In this document: in pieces, positions 40,863-51,792 of the stretch
Layout: each line of letters opens with the position of its first letter
Numbering within the stretch: position 1 is the first letter of the stretch
Source: Vibrio gigantis
GTDB taxonomy: Bacteria; Pseudomonadota; Gammaproteobacteria; Enterobacterales; Vibrionaceae
Reading direction: 5' to 3'
Assembly: GCF_024347515.1 (NCBI RefSeq)
Contig: NZ_AP025492.1
Span: forward strand, 2,666,001-2,730,000
Length of the DNA: 64,000 nucleotides
Notes under the pieces: generated by a model
What the model saw: only the letters and a program-made list of their open reading frames with translations
Database searches by the model: none
What the model was told of the DNA's origin: nothing
Program-made: the position numbers and the translations under genes

Positions 40863-41909
40863 CTACTCAGCTTTCTCTTTTTTGTCATCTTTGGTTTGGT
40901 CAGCAATATGCGCGAGTACCGGAACCATTGACTTAAGTAGTTCTTCTTCTACTGGCTTACCTGATGCATCGGTTACGTTGATTGACGTACGGTTACCAAG
41001 ATCACCAAATAGGAAATTGTAAGTACCTGGTGCTAAGTCGATAGGCTGTAGGCCAATTTCTTCCCAGAATTCATCATCTGGTGCGGCGTACTTAGCTTTC
41101 ACTGTACCTTGAGACTGATTACGCTCTTCAAGTTCAAAGCCCATTGCAGGCAACAAGCTTGGCAGACGCTGCCAAAATACGTTGTATGGCGTACGAGCAA
41201 TAATCACAGGGAAACCACTGCGGTCAGAGCCCATTGAGATCGGAATACGCTTCACCAACTCTTGCGCTTTCAGCGCTGCCTCTGCACGAAGATTCTCATC
41301 GTACTTAGCCATGACTAGGTTGGTTAGGAACGCGTTGTAACGCTCTTTATTGGTTGCCGTTACTGGCTTCACTTCCGTGCCTTCACGCCAATCAATCAAG
41401 TTGATCTTGAAGCCATGGCGGTTGTTCGCTTGGAAGCGAGAGATAGAGTAGCGGCTGCCAATCTCTACATCTTCATCTTCAGAAACCCAAGTAACCCAAT
41501 CAGTCTCAATCTCATTTTCTGATTGCTCACGAATACCAATGCCACGTTGAGCCAGCATATCTACAGCTGTTTGCCATACACGGTCTGCCTCTTCTGCACG
41601 AAGAAGCCATAACGTTACTTCACCGTTTTGACGCTCAGCACGAGCACCTGGGATCAGTTCAAGAACCTGTTGTGGTGGACGAATATCCACCGCAGGGCCT
41701 ACACCACCACTAAATTCACCGCTTGGGATGTCAAAATTTGGGTAGAACTGAGGCTGAGCATCTTCAGGCAGCTGCCATTGTGAAAACTCAGGTGTTTCTA
41801 AGTATTCGAAATCATCTTTGGCTTGGCGACGTTGAGTCGGGCTGCCAGAACATGCTGTAAGAACGAAAACAGCCAGTGACCCAATCACTAGCTGGTGAGA
41901 ATACTTCAT
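40863..41909 (-). CDS. bamC: Outer-membrane assembly lipoprotein BamC
   Basis: BamC is a non-essential lipoprotein of the BAM complex that inserts beta-barrels into the outer membrane. Its signal peptide ends in the lipobox LTAC (Cys20). It then has the unstructured N-terminal region that contacts BamD (LETPEFSQWQLPEDA) and two helix-grip domains. The segment IDIRPPQQV-like (VDIRPPQQVLELIPGARAE) is characteristic. It is 348 residues long (E. coli 344). It lies 49 bases downstream of dapA, as in E. coli dapA-bamC. Confidence 0.95.
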   Translation of the reverse strand: MKYSHQLVIGSLAVFVLTACSGSPTQRRQAKDDFEYLETPEFSQWQLPEDAQPQFYPNFDIPSGEFSGGVGPAVDIRPPQQVLELIPGARAERQNGEVTLWLLRAEEADRVWQTAVDMLAQRGIGIREQSENEIETDWVTWVSEDEDVEIGSRYSISRFQANNRHGFKINLIDWREGTEVKPVTATNKERYNAFLTNLVMAKYDENLRAEAALKAQELVKRIPISMGSDRSGFPVIIARTPYNVFWQRLPSLLPAMGFELEERNQSQGTVKAKYAAPDDEFWEEIGLQPIDLAPGTYNFLFGDLGNRTSINVTDASGKPVEEELLKSMVPVLAHIADQTKDDKKEKAE

Positions 41910-41958
41910 TTATACTCCTAAATGCCGAAGGTTCGCTTCGGCATTACTTCATACGTTT

Positions 41959-42837
41959 TTAGTAAATGCACGCTTCAGTCATTGCTTGAGCAACAACAGG
42001 CTGAGCTGGCTCTGACAGTTCAGTCAGCGGTAGACGCAAGCCACCTTCAGCGATCAGACCCATTTTATGAACCGCCCATTTTACGGGAATAGGGTTAGAT
42101 TCAACGAACAAATTCTTATGTAGAGGCATCAAACGCTCATTGATCGCTTCTGCTTCTTCAAACTTACCTTCTTTCGCTAGCTTGAACATGGTTGCCATAT
42201 CAGCGGCTGCAACATTGTTCGTTACAGAGATCACGCCATCGCCACCACGCTTAACAAATTCTAGACCTGTTAAGTCATCACCACTTAGTAAGATAAAGTC
42301 TTCGCCACAAAGTTCACGGTGAATTGCAATTCTGTCGAGATCACCCGTCGCATCTTTAAGTGCAACGATGTTTTCAATCTCAGCAAGGCGAGCAACCGTT
42401 TCTGGTAATAAGTCAACAGCAGTGCGGCCCGGTACGTTGTATAGGATCTGTGGAACGTCACTAACTTCAGCAATCGCTTTGTAGTGTTGGTACAAACCCT
42501 CTTGAGTCGGTTTGTTGTAGTAAGGCGTTACGCTCAGGCAACCCGCAATACCAGAACCGTTCAATAAACGACTGAATAGCACTGACTCGTGCGTAGCGTT
42601 TGCGCCTGTACCAGCGATAACAGGGATACGACCATCAGCAAATTCAACGATCTTATTGACGACTTTGACATGCTCTTCAATAGTGAGTGTTGAAGACTCA
42701 CCTGTTGTGCCAACCGCAACCAGACCATCACTACCTGCAGCAACATGGTGCTCAACTAACTTTTTAAGGCTGTCGAAATCCACTTCACCATCTGTATTAA
42801 ATGGCGTAACTAGCGCAACGATACTTCCTGAAAACAT
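41959..42837 (-). CDS. dapA: 4-hydroxy-tetrahydrodipicolinate synthase
   Basis: DapA condenses pyruvate with aspartate semialdehyde, the first committed step to lysine and diaminopimelate. It has 292 residues, exactly the E. coli length, when started at the ATG at 42837 (AGGGAG upstream). A longer frame to 42894 lacks support. The Schiff-base lysine Lys161 (VALKDATG) and Tyr133 ([12 protein letters not shown]) are present, as is GTTGESSTL at 43-51. BamC follows on the same strand. Confidence 0.97.
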   Translation of the reverse strand: MFSGSIVALVTPFNTDGEVDFDSLKKLVEHHVAAGSDGLVAVGTTGESSTLTIEEHVKVVNKIVEFADGRIPVIAGTGANATHESVLFSRLLNGSGIAGCLSVTPYYNKPTQEGLYQHYKAIAEVSDVPQILYNVPGRTAVDLLPETVARLAEIENIVALKDATGDLDRIAIHRELCGEDFILLSGDDLTGLEFVKRGGDGVISVTNNVAAADMATMFKLAKEGKFEEAEAINERLMPLHKNLFVESNPIPVKWAVHKMGLIAEGGLRLPLTELSEPAQPVVAQAMTEACIY

Positions 42838-43211
42838 GTCTATCTCCCTTAATTTATTCTTTTTGCATGTTACTGTAAGCCAATCAATAAACACAAGACA
42901 TTAAAGTGGCTTACCGGCAACATCTGCATTAAATATTGTCGTATGTTTGAGGTAAAACGACTTCTAACGGCGTTCTACCTAGAATTTGGGTAACCTGCGC
43001 TTAATCTAGCGGATAGCACACCACTGGATGTCAGTAACAAGTAAGCCGTGCTCTTATCACTCTATCTCATTTTTAAACACGCTCAATATTCTTATCATTG
43101 GTTACATGTTAGAAGCAAGGTGCCTCATAAAAAGCCCCGTACGCACGCTTATTCCACGAGCTAACTGTGCTAACATGCATGAATCAATGGAATATAAAGA
43201 GACGTGATTTT
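42838..43211. other. Intergenic region dapA to gcvR
   Basis: This holds the divergent promoters of dapA and gcvR. I see no strong promoter match, hairpin or ORF. Confidence 0.5.
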
Positions 43212-43754
43212 ATGACTCAACATCTAGTAATCACAGCTGTGGGCACTGATCGCCCAGGTGTATGCAACCAAGTGGTTCATTTAGTCACCCAATCAGGCTG
43301 TAACATTATTGATAGCCGTATCGCTCTGTTTGGCGAAGAGTTTACGCTTATCATGCTGCTGTCTGGAAAGGCAAATAACATTACCCGCGTTGAAACCACC
43401 CTGCCCTTGCTTGGCCAAGAGCACGACTTGATTACGATTATGAAGCGAACCTCACCTCATGATGTTATTGAGAACTCCTACACGCTAGAAGTTTTCGTAG
43501 AGTCAGATGACAAACTCGGCCTAACCGAGCAATTCACTCAGTTCTTCGCAGACCGCAACATCGGTCTCGATTCGCTTAGCGCGCAAACCATCAATAAGTC
43601 CAAGGTTCAGCTCGATAACGACCAGTTCCATATATCTATTACCGCTTCTGTACAATCAGAATGTAATTTGATGCAGCTACAAGAAGAATTCAACTCGCTG
43701 TGTCAGAGCCTATCAGTCCAAGGCTCGCTCAACTTTATCAAAAACAGTCTTTAA
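43212..43754 (+). CDS. gcvR: Glycine cleavage repressor GcvR
   Basis: GcvR is a non-DNA-binding partner that antagonises GcvA and so represses the glycine cleavage operon. From the chosen ATG (43212) it has 180 residues, with two ACT domains: LVITAVGTDRPGVCNQVVHLV and YTLEVFVESDDKLGLTEQFTQFF, the ligand-binding signatures. The upstream 15-codon extension looks unconserved. bcp follows after 12 bases, the same order as in E. coli. Confidence 0.93.
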   Translation: MTQHLVITAVGTDRPGVCNQVVHLVTQSGCNIIDSRIALFGEEFTLIMLLSGKANNITRVETTLPLLGQEHDLITIMKRTSPHDVIENSYTLEVFVESDDKLGLTEQFTQFFADRNIGLDSLSAQTINKSKVQLDNDQFHISITASVQSECNLMQLQEEFNSLCQSLSVQGSLNFIKNSL

Positions 43755-43766
43755 AAAGGAAATGTC

Positions 43767-44237
43767 ATGAATACGCTAACGGCTGGTGTTCCAGCTCCTG
43801 CTTTTTCTCTTCCAGATCAAGATGGCAATATCGTATCTCTTGGTGACTTCAAAGGTAAAAAAGTACTTTTCTACTTTTACCCAAAAGCAATGACTCCAGG
43901 TTGTATTGTGCAAGCAGAGGGCCTGCGTGATATCAAAGCACAACTTGATGACCTAAATGTGGTTGTTCTGGGTGTCAGCATCGACCCAGTGAAACGCCTA
44001 CCAAACTTCGTTGCGAAGAAATCTCTAAACTTCACACTGCTATCTGACGAAGACCACAGTGTTGCTGAGCAGTTCGGTGTTTGGGGCGAGAAGAAGTTCA
44101 TGGGCAAGGTTTACGATGGCCTGCACCGCATTAGCTTCCTAATTGACGAAGAAGGTCAGATTGAGCACGTCTTCAACAAGTTCAAGACTAAGACTCACCA
44201 CGAAGTGGTTCTAGAGTACTTCAACCAAGAAGCTTAA
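43767..44237 (+). CDS. bcp: Thiol peroxidase Bcp, single-cysteine form
   Basis: Bcp reduces hydroperoxides in the cytoplasm. At 156 residues it is the E. coli length and shares most of its sequence (YFYPKAMTPGC and LLSDEDHSVAEQFGVWGEKKFMG). The peroxidatic Cys46 is present. The residue that in E. coli is the resolving cysteine (position 51) is Glu here (IVQAEGLRD), and the third cysteine of E. coli is also absent, so the protein has only one cysteine. It lies downstream of gcvR and probably shares its transcript. Confidence 0.95.
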   Translation: MNTLTAGVPAPAFSLPDQDGNIVSLGDFKGKKVLFYFYPKAMTPGCIVQAEGLRDIKAQLDDLNVVVLGVSIDPVKRLPNFVAKKSLNFTLLSDEDHSVAEQFGVWGEKKFMGKVYDGLHRISFLIDEEGQIEHVFNKFKTKTHHEVVLEYFNQEA

Positions 44238-44283
44238 TATCCGTTGGAGTGAGCTAGCTAGACTCACTACTAACTAAGACAAA

Positions 44284-44321
44284 TTAAAAAGGCGACTATC
44301 ATCGATAGTCGCCTTTTTTGT
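44284..44321. terminator. Bidirectional terminator bcp/perM-like
   Basis: AAAAAGGCGACTATC-ATC-GATAGTCGCC then T run: 15-bp stem with A and T flanks between convergent genes. Confidence 0.93.
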
Positions 44322-44334
44322 AATTCACTTCTCG

Positions 44335-45411
44335 TTACTGATGGTGTACTGGGTCATCATCTAGCGCATGGCTAGGCAAGGCATTCCAAACCGCCTTCAC
44401 TAAAGTCGCCAGTGGAATCGCGAAGAACACGCCCCAGAACCCCCAAAGTCCACCAAACACTAATACCGCCACAATAATCGCAACAGGGTGCAGATTCACC
44501 GCTTCAGAGAACAGAACGGGTACTAACACGTTTCCATCTAAGGCTTGAATGATGCCGTAAGCCAACAATAACCAGTAGAATTGAGGCTCAAGCCCCCACT
44601 GGAACAAGCCAACAATGGCAACCGGTACGGTTACCGCAGCCGCACCAATGTATGGAATCAATACCGAGAAACCGACAGCAACCGCTAATAACACAGAGTA
44701 ACGAAGGTCTAAAATCGCGAAGGTTACGTAACTAACGCCACCCACGATTAAAATCTCTAACACCTTACCACGAATGTAATTTGAGATTTGCTGGTTCATC
44801 TCTTCCCATACTTTGGTCGCTAAGCGACGGTTTCGAGGAAGCACACCACTTGCCATTCTAATCATCTCTTCTTTATCTTTTAGTAAGAAGAAGATAAGCA
44901 GTGGTACTAAGATAAGATAAACACCTAGCGTCGCCAAGCTAACTAGAGACGCTAACGAGCCTTTCACCACACTTTCACCCATACCTAACGCCTTGTTCTT
45001 CGCGTTAGACATCACAGACTCAACGATCTGCAAATTAGCAAGCTCAGGGTAGCGCTCTGGAATCGTTGCAATGAATTTCTGCAAGCTACCGTACATGCTT
45101 GGGATATCATTGATCAGGTTACCCACTTGCTCCCAAATGGTTGGCACTAATCCGAATATCGCCAGTAGCATTAAGCTAAAGAACATCAAGATCACCAACA
45201 TCACCGACGGCGTTCTTGGAACGCCGAGTCGTTGAAGTTGAGTCACAGGCCACTCAAGCAAATAAGCCAACACAATCGCCACCAACAGCGGTGCGATCAG
45301 GTGACCAAAGAAGTAGATAGTAATAAAGCCGAATAGAATGATGGCAACCAAACTGACAGCGTGTGGATCAGAGAAACGTCGTTTATACCAACGACTGACC
45401 ATTTCAAGCAT
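44335..45411 (-). CDS. AI-2E/PerM family membrane transporter
   Basis: This 358-residue polytopic protein belongs to the AI-2E (PerM/TqsA/YdiK) family. Members have been linked to autoinducer-2 export and to sodium/proton exchange, but the function of most is unproven. The N-terminal helices (LVAIILFGFITIYFFGHLIAPLLV) are followed by a large amphipathic region and the family motif GVFFAIPLATLVKAVW near the C-terminus. It overlaps the TusA-like gene by 8 bases, so translation is coupled. The order bcp, perM, then bepA is the same in other gammaproteobacteria. Confidence 0.88.
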   Translation of the reverse strand: MLEMVSRWYKRRFSDPHAVSLVAIILFGFITIYFFGHLIAPLLVAIVLAYLLEWPVTQLQRLGVPRTPSVMLVILMFFSLMLLAIFGLVPTIWEQVGNLINDIPSMYGSLQKFIATIPERYPELANLQIVESVMSNAKNKALGMGESVVKGSLASLVSLATLGVYLILVPLLIFFLLKDKEEMIRMASGVLPRNRRLATKVWEEMNQQISNYIRGKVLEILIVGGVSYVTFAILDLRYSVLLAVAVGFSVLIPYIGAAAVTVPVAIVGLFQWGLEPQFYWLLLAYGIIQALDGNVLVPVLFSEAVNLHPVAIIVAVLVFGGLWGFWGVFFAIPLATLVKAVWNALPSHALDDDPVHHQ

Positions 45412-45643
45412 CTGACTGCGATTCCTTTTTAGTGACGAGGAGATGGTGGTAATTAGAGCAAACCTCTGTCATGACAACATAAGCTTGCTTGGACAAAAAA
45501 GTAACAATATCTTTCATCGAGCTGTTATCTGAGACATAAATTGACAATGATTGCCCTACTTCTAACTTTACACTGTGACGCTTGGCTAATAATAGTGCCA
45601 TTGGACAGCGCTCTTGGCGTAAATCTAGAATATTAGGTGTCAT
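45404..45643 (-). CDS. TusA-like sulfurtransferase-family protein
   Basis: This 79-residue protein is like TusA/YedF: LDLRQERCPMALLLAKR holds the conserved Cys13-Pro14 that in TusA carries the persulfide. A beta strand (LSIYVSDNSSMKDIVTFLSK) follows. Many TusA-like proteins have no known partner. Its 8-base overlap with the AI-2E gene suggests a linked expression. Confidence 0.85.
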   Translation of the reverse strand: MTPNILDLRQERCPMALLLAKRHSVKLEVGQSLSIYVSDNSSMKDIVTFLSKQAYVVMTEVCSNYHHLLVTKKESQSDA

Positions 45644-45821
45644 TCTTGGGCTCGATGCTTATTATAAGGGTCGTATTGTAATCTGTTTTTGAAAACGCGC
45701 CATCATTCATTCATCTTCCTTAATGATAGCGCACGCACTTGGCAAAGGTTAAACCATATAAAGAACCAATTTGCATTGCACTTGTCTTACTGTCAGAAGA
45801 AACGGAGTATTACTGACTAAT

Positions 45822-47276
45822 ATGTTTAAACGCGCTCGCTCAATTGCTTGCTTATGCATTGCAGCTACATTAAGCACCCCAACACTGGCGAATGCCAATA
45901 ATTTGGAGCTGCCCGATATCGGCACCGCTGCTGGTGGCACACTCACTATCGATCAAGAGCTTATCTATGGTGATGCTTACATGCGTATCATCCGAAGCAG
46001 CCAGCCTATCGTAAACGACCCAGTTCTAAACCAGTACATTGATACGCTTGGCCATCGTCTTGTCGCGAATGCTAATGATGTAAAAACACCTTTCCAGTTC
46101 TTTATGATCCGTGACCGTAACATCAACGCTTTCGCCTTCTTTGGTGGCTATGTTGCTCTGCACTCAGGTCTATTCTTGCACGCACAATCTGAAAGCGAAC
46201 TCGCGTCTGTATTAGCGCACGAAATTGCCCACGTTACTCAGCGCCACTTGGCACGTAGTATGGAAGATCAAGCTCGCCGCTCTCCTGCGACCATCGCAGC
46301 ACTTGCAGCTTCTGTATTATTGGCTATTGCTGCACCAGAAGCAGGTATTGCAGCCCTAACTGCGACAACTGCAGGCAACATGCAAAGCCAAATCAACTAC
46401 ACCCGTAGCAATGAAAAAGAAGCCGACCGGTTTGGTATCAACACGCTTGCGAAAGCGGGGTTCGATGTAAATGCGATGCCTCGTTTCTTCGGTCGTTTGG
46501 CTGATGAATACCGCTATGCAAGCACACCACCACCAATGCTACTGACTCACCCATTACCAGAAGACCGAATCACCGATTCACGCGCTCGTGCTCGCAGCTA
46601 TCCACCACTGAAGCTTGCGCCATCACTGGATTACCACTTAGCAAGAGCCCGCATTGTTGCGCGCTATGCTGGTATTAATAATGATGCTGCTCTTGACTGG
46701 TTTGAGCGTCAGCTGAAGAAAGCTCCTAAAACCTTGGTTCCATCACTAGAATATGGCCAAGCACTGGTTTACCTAGATTCTAAAAAATTAGATAAAGCAG
46801 AGCCGATTTTGACCAAGCTGATTAACAGCGACCCGACCAACCTGTTTTATCTAGATGCTATTTCCGACCTACACATTGAGAAGAAGCAGCCTGAGATTGC
46901 GATTAAGGAGCTTAAATCTGCACTGGTCCGTCAGCCAAACAACCCAGTTCTGACCATTAACTACGCCAATGCACTGATTGAAAATGAAGATCTACAAGAA
47001 GCCGTTCGCGTATTACAACGTTACACGCACGATAACCCGAACGACACCAATGGCTGGCACCTGCTTTCGAAGGTAAATACAAGCCTTGGTAATAGCGATG
47101 AAGAACTGGCTGCTCGCGCAGAAATTTTGGCACTGCAAGCCAACTGGAACAAAGCGATTCAGTACTATACGCAAGCGAGCCAAATCGCAGAGCTTGGTAG
47201 CCTAAAACAAGCCCGTTACGACGCTCGAATTGATCAGCTAATGATTCAGCGAGAACGCTTCTTGTCGCTACAATAA
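45822..47276 (+). CDS. bepA: Periplasmic metalloprotease/chaperone BepA
   Basis: BepA helps LptD mature and degrades misfolded outer-membrane proteins at the BAM complex. The 484-residue protein (ATG at 45822) has a signal peptide (MFKRARSIACLCIAATLSTP), an M48 peptidase domain with zinc motif HEIAH (133-137), and C-terminal TPR repeats ending in the E. coli-like QARYDARIDQL. A longer frame from 45771 adds residues unlike a signal peptide; the AACGGAG site is about 14 bases before the ATG, somewhat far, so the exact start is uncertain. Confidence 0.95.
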   Translation: MFKRARSIACLCIAATLSTPTLANANNLELPDIGTAAGGTLTIDQELIYGDAYMRIIRSSQPIVNDPVLNQYIDTLGHRLVANANDVKTPFQFFMIRDRNINAFAFFGGYVALHSGLFLHAQSESELASVLAHEIAHVTQRHLARSMEDQARRSPATIAALAASVLLAIAAPEAGIAALTATTAGNMQSQINYTRSNEKEADRFGINTLAKAGFDVNAMPRFFGRLADEYRYASTPPPMLLTHPLPEDRITDSRARARSYPPLKLAPSLDYHLARARIVARYAGINNDAALDWFERQLKKAPKTLVPSLEYGQALVYLDSKKLDKAEPILTKLINSDPTNLFYLDAISDLHIEKKQPEIAIKELKSALVRQPNNPVLTINYANALIENEDLQEAVRVLQRYTHDNPNDTNGWHLLSKVNTSLGNSDEELAARAEILALQANWNKAIQYYTQASQIAELGSLKQARYDARIDQLMIQRERFLSLQ

Positions 47277-47397
47277 TATGTTTACTGGTACCAACACGTT
47301 GCAAGAATAAAAAGAAAGCTCAACGTTACACAAAAAGAAGTCACCTCTGGTGGCTTCAGCAAAACAATTAAATCAAAAATAATAATGAGGAAGAACC

Positions 47398-47748
47398 ATG
47401 TCTGTCGTGATTTATCATAACCCACGCTGCTCAAAGAGCCGTCAAACTTTAGAGCTGCTTGAAACAAACGGCGTACAACCAGAGGTAATCAAATACCTAG
47501 ATACTCCATTAACTGTTGAACAGCTGAAAGTGCTTTTCACTCAGCTTGGTTTTGAAAGTGTTCGCGACATGATGCGCACCAAAGAAGCGGATTACAAAGA
47601 AGCGAACCTTGGTGATGCATCGGTTACTGATGAAGATCTTTTCGCAGCGATGGCAACCAATCCAAAACTGTTTGAGCGCCCTGTGGTTGTTGCGAATAAC
47701 AAAGCCAAGATCGGCCGCCCACCAGAGCAAGTATTAGAGATTCTGTAA
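47398..47748 (+). CDS. ArsC-family protein (YfgD-like)
   Basis: This 116-residue thioredoxin-fold protein is like E. coli YfgD: the redox Cys11 is in YHNPRCSKSRQTLELL, followed by a helix and RPVVVANNKAKIGRPPE near the C-terminus. It resembles arsenate reductase ArsC and YfgD; an arsenate function is not certain. wrbA-like follows after 6 bases, and the DUF2069 gene overlaps that, giving a three-gene operon. Confidence 0.88.
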   Translation: MSVVIYHNPRCSKSRQTLELLETNGVQPEVIKYLDTPLTVEQLKVLFTQLGFESVRDMMRTKEADYKEANLGDASVTDEDLFAAMATNPKLFERPVVVANNKAKIGRPPEQVLEIL

Positions 47749-48782
<1,034 letters not shown>

Positions 48783-48810
48783 TAACCACTCAATGTACTT
48801 GAACTAGAAA

Positions 48811-48849
48811 ACAAAAGCCCTGCGAGATTTACCTAGCAGGGCTTTTTCA
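48811..48849. terminator. Bidirectional terminator DUF2069/DUF2066
   Basis: AAAAGCCCTGC and GCAGGGCTTTTT form an 11-bp stem with a 12-base loop; A and T flanks suit both directions. Confidence 0.9.
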
Positions 48850-48878
48850 TTTCAATCGAGAATGTCACGAGGTAATAA

Positions 48879-50144
48879 CTAGCGAGTCCATTCGTATACA
48901 AGGCTAGGTTTAGCATGAACTACAGGTGTATCTAATACGTCTTCTGATAGTTCCACCTCAACTGCAGCATCAGAGATATTATTACTAGACACAGCAGTAT
49001 CACTTGGGGTTGATAGATTACTGCCCTTGATAATTTGAGTATCGTTGCTTGACGCTTCAACGGCTTCACTAGTAGCCAGTGAAGTATCCCCTACAGATAT
49101 GGCGTTATCTTGCACTTCGAATTCAGGACTTACTTCCGGCTCAATATAAGATTCTTCAACCTTAGCGACTTGGCGAATGCTTTCAACTTCTTGCTCAAAC
49201 TCTTGCTGAGTCGACAATAAATGAATTCGGAACGTCACTTCATTGTTCTGAATCTTCAGAATATCTAAGCTTGCCACCGAGTTGAGACGCTTAAGTGCAT
49301 TCTCCAATTGGAAAAAGTCTTGAGCATTATTCAGGCTAATAAACTGCGTTAAAATCGATTCTGATGACTCACTTGCAACCGTCACAGCACTTTTGCCTGC
49401 GTAGTAGTTACTGATTTGGTCGACTAGTTTCTTAGAAGTCGTAGCACTATTTCCCGATACCGAACCACTCACTGGTGATGTAGGTGCACTCGTTAACTGG
49501 CTTGGCTTTTGATCATACAAAGTCCAACGTAGCCCAGAAGATTGAGCCTTTATCACCAACACAGCATCAACAGGGTAACGCTGACTCGCTTTACTGATTG
49601 GCGTAACAAAGCTACCCCATAAATCAGAAGTCGCAATACCCGTAATATCGTCGAAGTCACCTACAGGCAGAGTAAGAGGTAAACCGCGCTCTTTTGCATT
49701 CGCTTGTAAGCCAGTTGCCAACGGTGAGTTAGAGTGTTCCCACACGATGTTCTTGTCGTAGTTGTCCTCTTCCACGAGCCAAACAAGAATGTTTGAACGC
49801 GTATCAGGCCAATACGGTAATTGCGCTTGAGTCAGTAGAGAACGGATTTGAGCACCGTTAAAACGCATACGCAATGTTGATTGATCATTGCTTTCGCCAA
49901 AACTCATTTGAGACATATACTGCGCACTCTTACGCATCGCCTTTTGAATTGTCTCATTCGAAGCGACGTCAGTTTGGCCAGTCGCACGTATCAATACCTG
50001 CTCCATGCCTGTGTTTCTTGCCACTTGTTCTGGCTGTTTGTCTTCAGCGTTAATCGCAACTTCAGCACTAAAAATATCTACTTGAGTTAAGGCATAACTC
50101 GGAGAGGCTAATAGTCCCATCAACAACAATGCTATGTAGCGCAT
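48879..50144 (-). CDS. DUF2066 exported protein
   Basis: This 421-residue protein has a signal peptide (MRYIALLLMGLLASPSYALTQ). A domain rich in charged and Thr/Ser residues follows, with EQVARNTGMEQVLIRATGQ and QAQLPYWPDTRSNILVWLVEE near the N-terminal half, typical of DUF2066. The C-terminal third is acidic and low in complexity. Function unknown. The ATG at 50144 has AGGA upstream; a longer frame begins at a TTG without a site. It lies upstream of the convergent DUF2069 unit and divergent from uraA. Confidence 0.82.
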   Translation of the reverse strand: MRYIALLLMGLLASPSYALTQVDIFSAEVAINAEDKQPEQVARNTGMEQVLIRATGQTDVASNETIQKAMRKSAQYMSQMSFGESNDQSTLRMRFNGAQIRSLLTQAQLPYWPDTRSNILVWLVEEDNYDKNIVWEHSNSPLATGLQANAKERGLPLTLPVGDFDDITGIATSDLWGSFVTPISKASQRYPVDAVLVIKAQSSGLRWTLYDQKPSQLTSAPTSPVSGSVSGNSATTSKKLVDQISNYYAGKSAVTVASESSESILTQFISLNNAQDFFQLENALKRLNSVASLDILKIQNNEVTFRIHLLSTQQEFEQEVESIRQVAKVEESYIEPEVSPEFEVQDNAISVGDTSLATSEAVEASSNDTQIIKGSNLSTPSDTAVSSNNISDAAVEVELSEDVLDTPVVHAKPSLVYEWTR

Positions 50145-50341
50145 ACTGATCCTAATATTCAAATCTTGTGCCTAGATGATAAGCAACTATGGATTGAGGG
50201 GCAAGGTCGATAGCGCCCACTGTGTTTAATAACCACAAAATATCACCTAGCCATGATAAATCGCTCACTTATAAACTGAATTTTTAGGGATTGGATGAGT
50301 ATAAAACATCACTAAGATAAATAAATTTGATCTATCTGGTG

Positions 50342-50357
50342 TAGCAATCGATTGCTA
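50342..50357 (+). promoter_or_regulatory. Possible PurR operator upstream of uraA
   Basis: TAGCAATCGATTGCTA is a perfect 16-base palindrome with the PurR core GCAA-N-CG-N-TTGC, lying 65 bases before uraA. The outermost base at each end differs from the E. coli consensus. Confidence 0.55.
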
Positions 50358-50421
50358 AGTGATAGAATCCCGCGAATTTTATTTTTCACTTTTCATATAA
50401 CGACCATTTTAAGGACATATC

Positions 50422-51660
50422 ATGAAAAATGCTCTGCAAGGTGCGCAAATGTTGTTTGTAGCTTTTGGTGCGCTTGTGCTCGTGCCGCTACTAACAGGAC
50501 TTGATCCCAACGTTGCACTCTTTGGCGCAGGTATCGGTACCCTTTTATTCCAACTTATTACACGCCGTTCAGTACCAATCTTCTTAGCCTCTTCTTTCGC
50601 ATTTATCGCACCTATCATGTTTGGTATTCAAACTTGGGGTGTAGGCGCGACGATGGGCGGCCTAATGGCGGCTGGTGTTGTGTATGTACTAATGGGTGCG
50701 TTAATAAAAGTTCGTGGCGTTGGCTTTATCCATAAACTGCTTCCTCCTGTTGTGGTTGGGCCTGTAATCATGGTTATCGGTCTAGGTCTTGCGCCTGTTG
50801 CGGTAAACATGGCGCTTGGTAAAACTGGCGATGGTGCGGTTCAGCTTGTTGATGCAGACGCAGCACTGTGGATCTCTTCGATTTCACTGCTAGTAACGAT
50901 TGTCATCAGTGTGTTCTCAAAAGGCTTTCTTAAACTTCTGCCTATCTTCGGTGGTATTGTTGCGGGTTACATCACTAGTTTGGTGTATGGCGCGGTAGAC
51001 TTCACGCCAGTAGCGCAAGCATCTTGGTTAGCACTACCTAACTTCACGGCACCTGAATTCAACATCAACGCTATCTTCTTCATGATATTTGTTGCGATTG
51101 CACCAGCCGTTGAGCACGTTGGCGACATGCTTGCTATCTCCAACGTAACTGGCAAAGACTACCTTAAAAAGCCAGGCTTACACCGCACCATCACAGGTGA
51201 CGGCGTGGCAACAATCGCTGCTTCTATGCTGGGCGCTCCGCCAAACACTACGTACAGTGAAGTAACAGGCGCAGTAATGCTGACAAAAGCCTTCAACCCA
51301 GTGATCATGACTTGGGCTGCTGTTACTGCCATCGTTCTTGCATTGGTTGGTAAGCTAGGCGCACTACTTCAAACGATTCCGGTTCCTGTGATGGGTGGCA
51401 TCATGATTCTACTGTTTGGCTCTATCGCAACAGTAGGTCTCAACACGCTCATCAAAAACAATGTTGACCTGCACAAATCACGTAACCTTGTGATCGTGGG
51501 AATTACTTTAGTCTTTGGTATTGGCGGCATGGCCTTTGGTATCGGTGACTTCAGCCTACAAGGCGTAAGCTTGTGCGGTATCGTGGCGATTCTACTTAAC
51601 CTAGTGCTTCCAGAAGAGCTAGGTGACAACACTGTGGTAGACAAAGCTCAAATCGATTAA
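50422..51660 (+). CDS. uraA: Uracil permease UraA
   Basis: UraA is an inner-membrane uracil:proton symporter of the NCS2/NAT family. The 412-residue sequence has 13 or so hydrophobic segments. The NAT signature region and neighbouring conserved motifs include NVTGKDY, GDGVATIAASMLGAPPNTTYSE and PVPVMGGIMILLFGSIA. E. coli has upp-uraA in one operon; here uraA is on the opposite strand and converges with upp. Confidence 0.95.
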   Translation: MKNALQGAQMLFVAFGALVLVPLLTGLDPNVALFGAGIGTLLFQLITRRSVPIFLASSFAFIAPIMFGIQTWGVGATMGGLMAAGVVYVLMGALIKVRGVGFIHKLLPPVVVGPVIMVIGLGLAPVAVNMALGKTGDGAVQLVDADAALWISSISLLVTIVISVFSKGFLKLLPIFGGIVAGYITSLVYGAVDFTPVAQASWLALPNFTAPEFNINAIFFMIFVAIAPAVEHVGDMLAISNVTGKDYLKKPGLHRTITGDGVATIAASMLGAPPNTTYSEVTGAVMLTKAFNPVIMTWAAVTAIVLALVGKLGALLQTIPVPVMGGIMILLFGSIATVGLNTLIKNNVDLHKSRNLVIVGITLVFGIGGMAFGIGDFSLQGVSLCGIVAILLNLVLPEELGDNTVVDKAQID

Positions 51661-51694
51661 CCCATCGGTAAGGCTAGAATCACAAGCCAACAAG

Positions 51695-51733
51695 ATCAAA
51701 AAAGGGAGAGCATCGAATGCTCTCCCTTTTTAT
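51695..51733. terminator. Bidirectional terminator uraA/upp
   Basis: AAAAGGGAGAGCAT-CGA-ATGCTCTCCCTTTTT, a 14-bp stem with A and T runs. Confidence 0.93.
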
Positions 51734-51792
51734 TAATGCGGCTAATTCAGCGAATTAAGAAACGGTTTAGAGTCACTTAAGCTGAAACCGAA

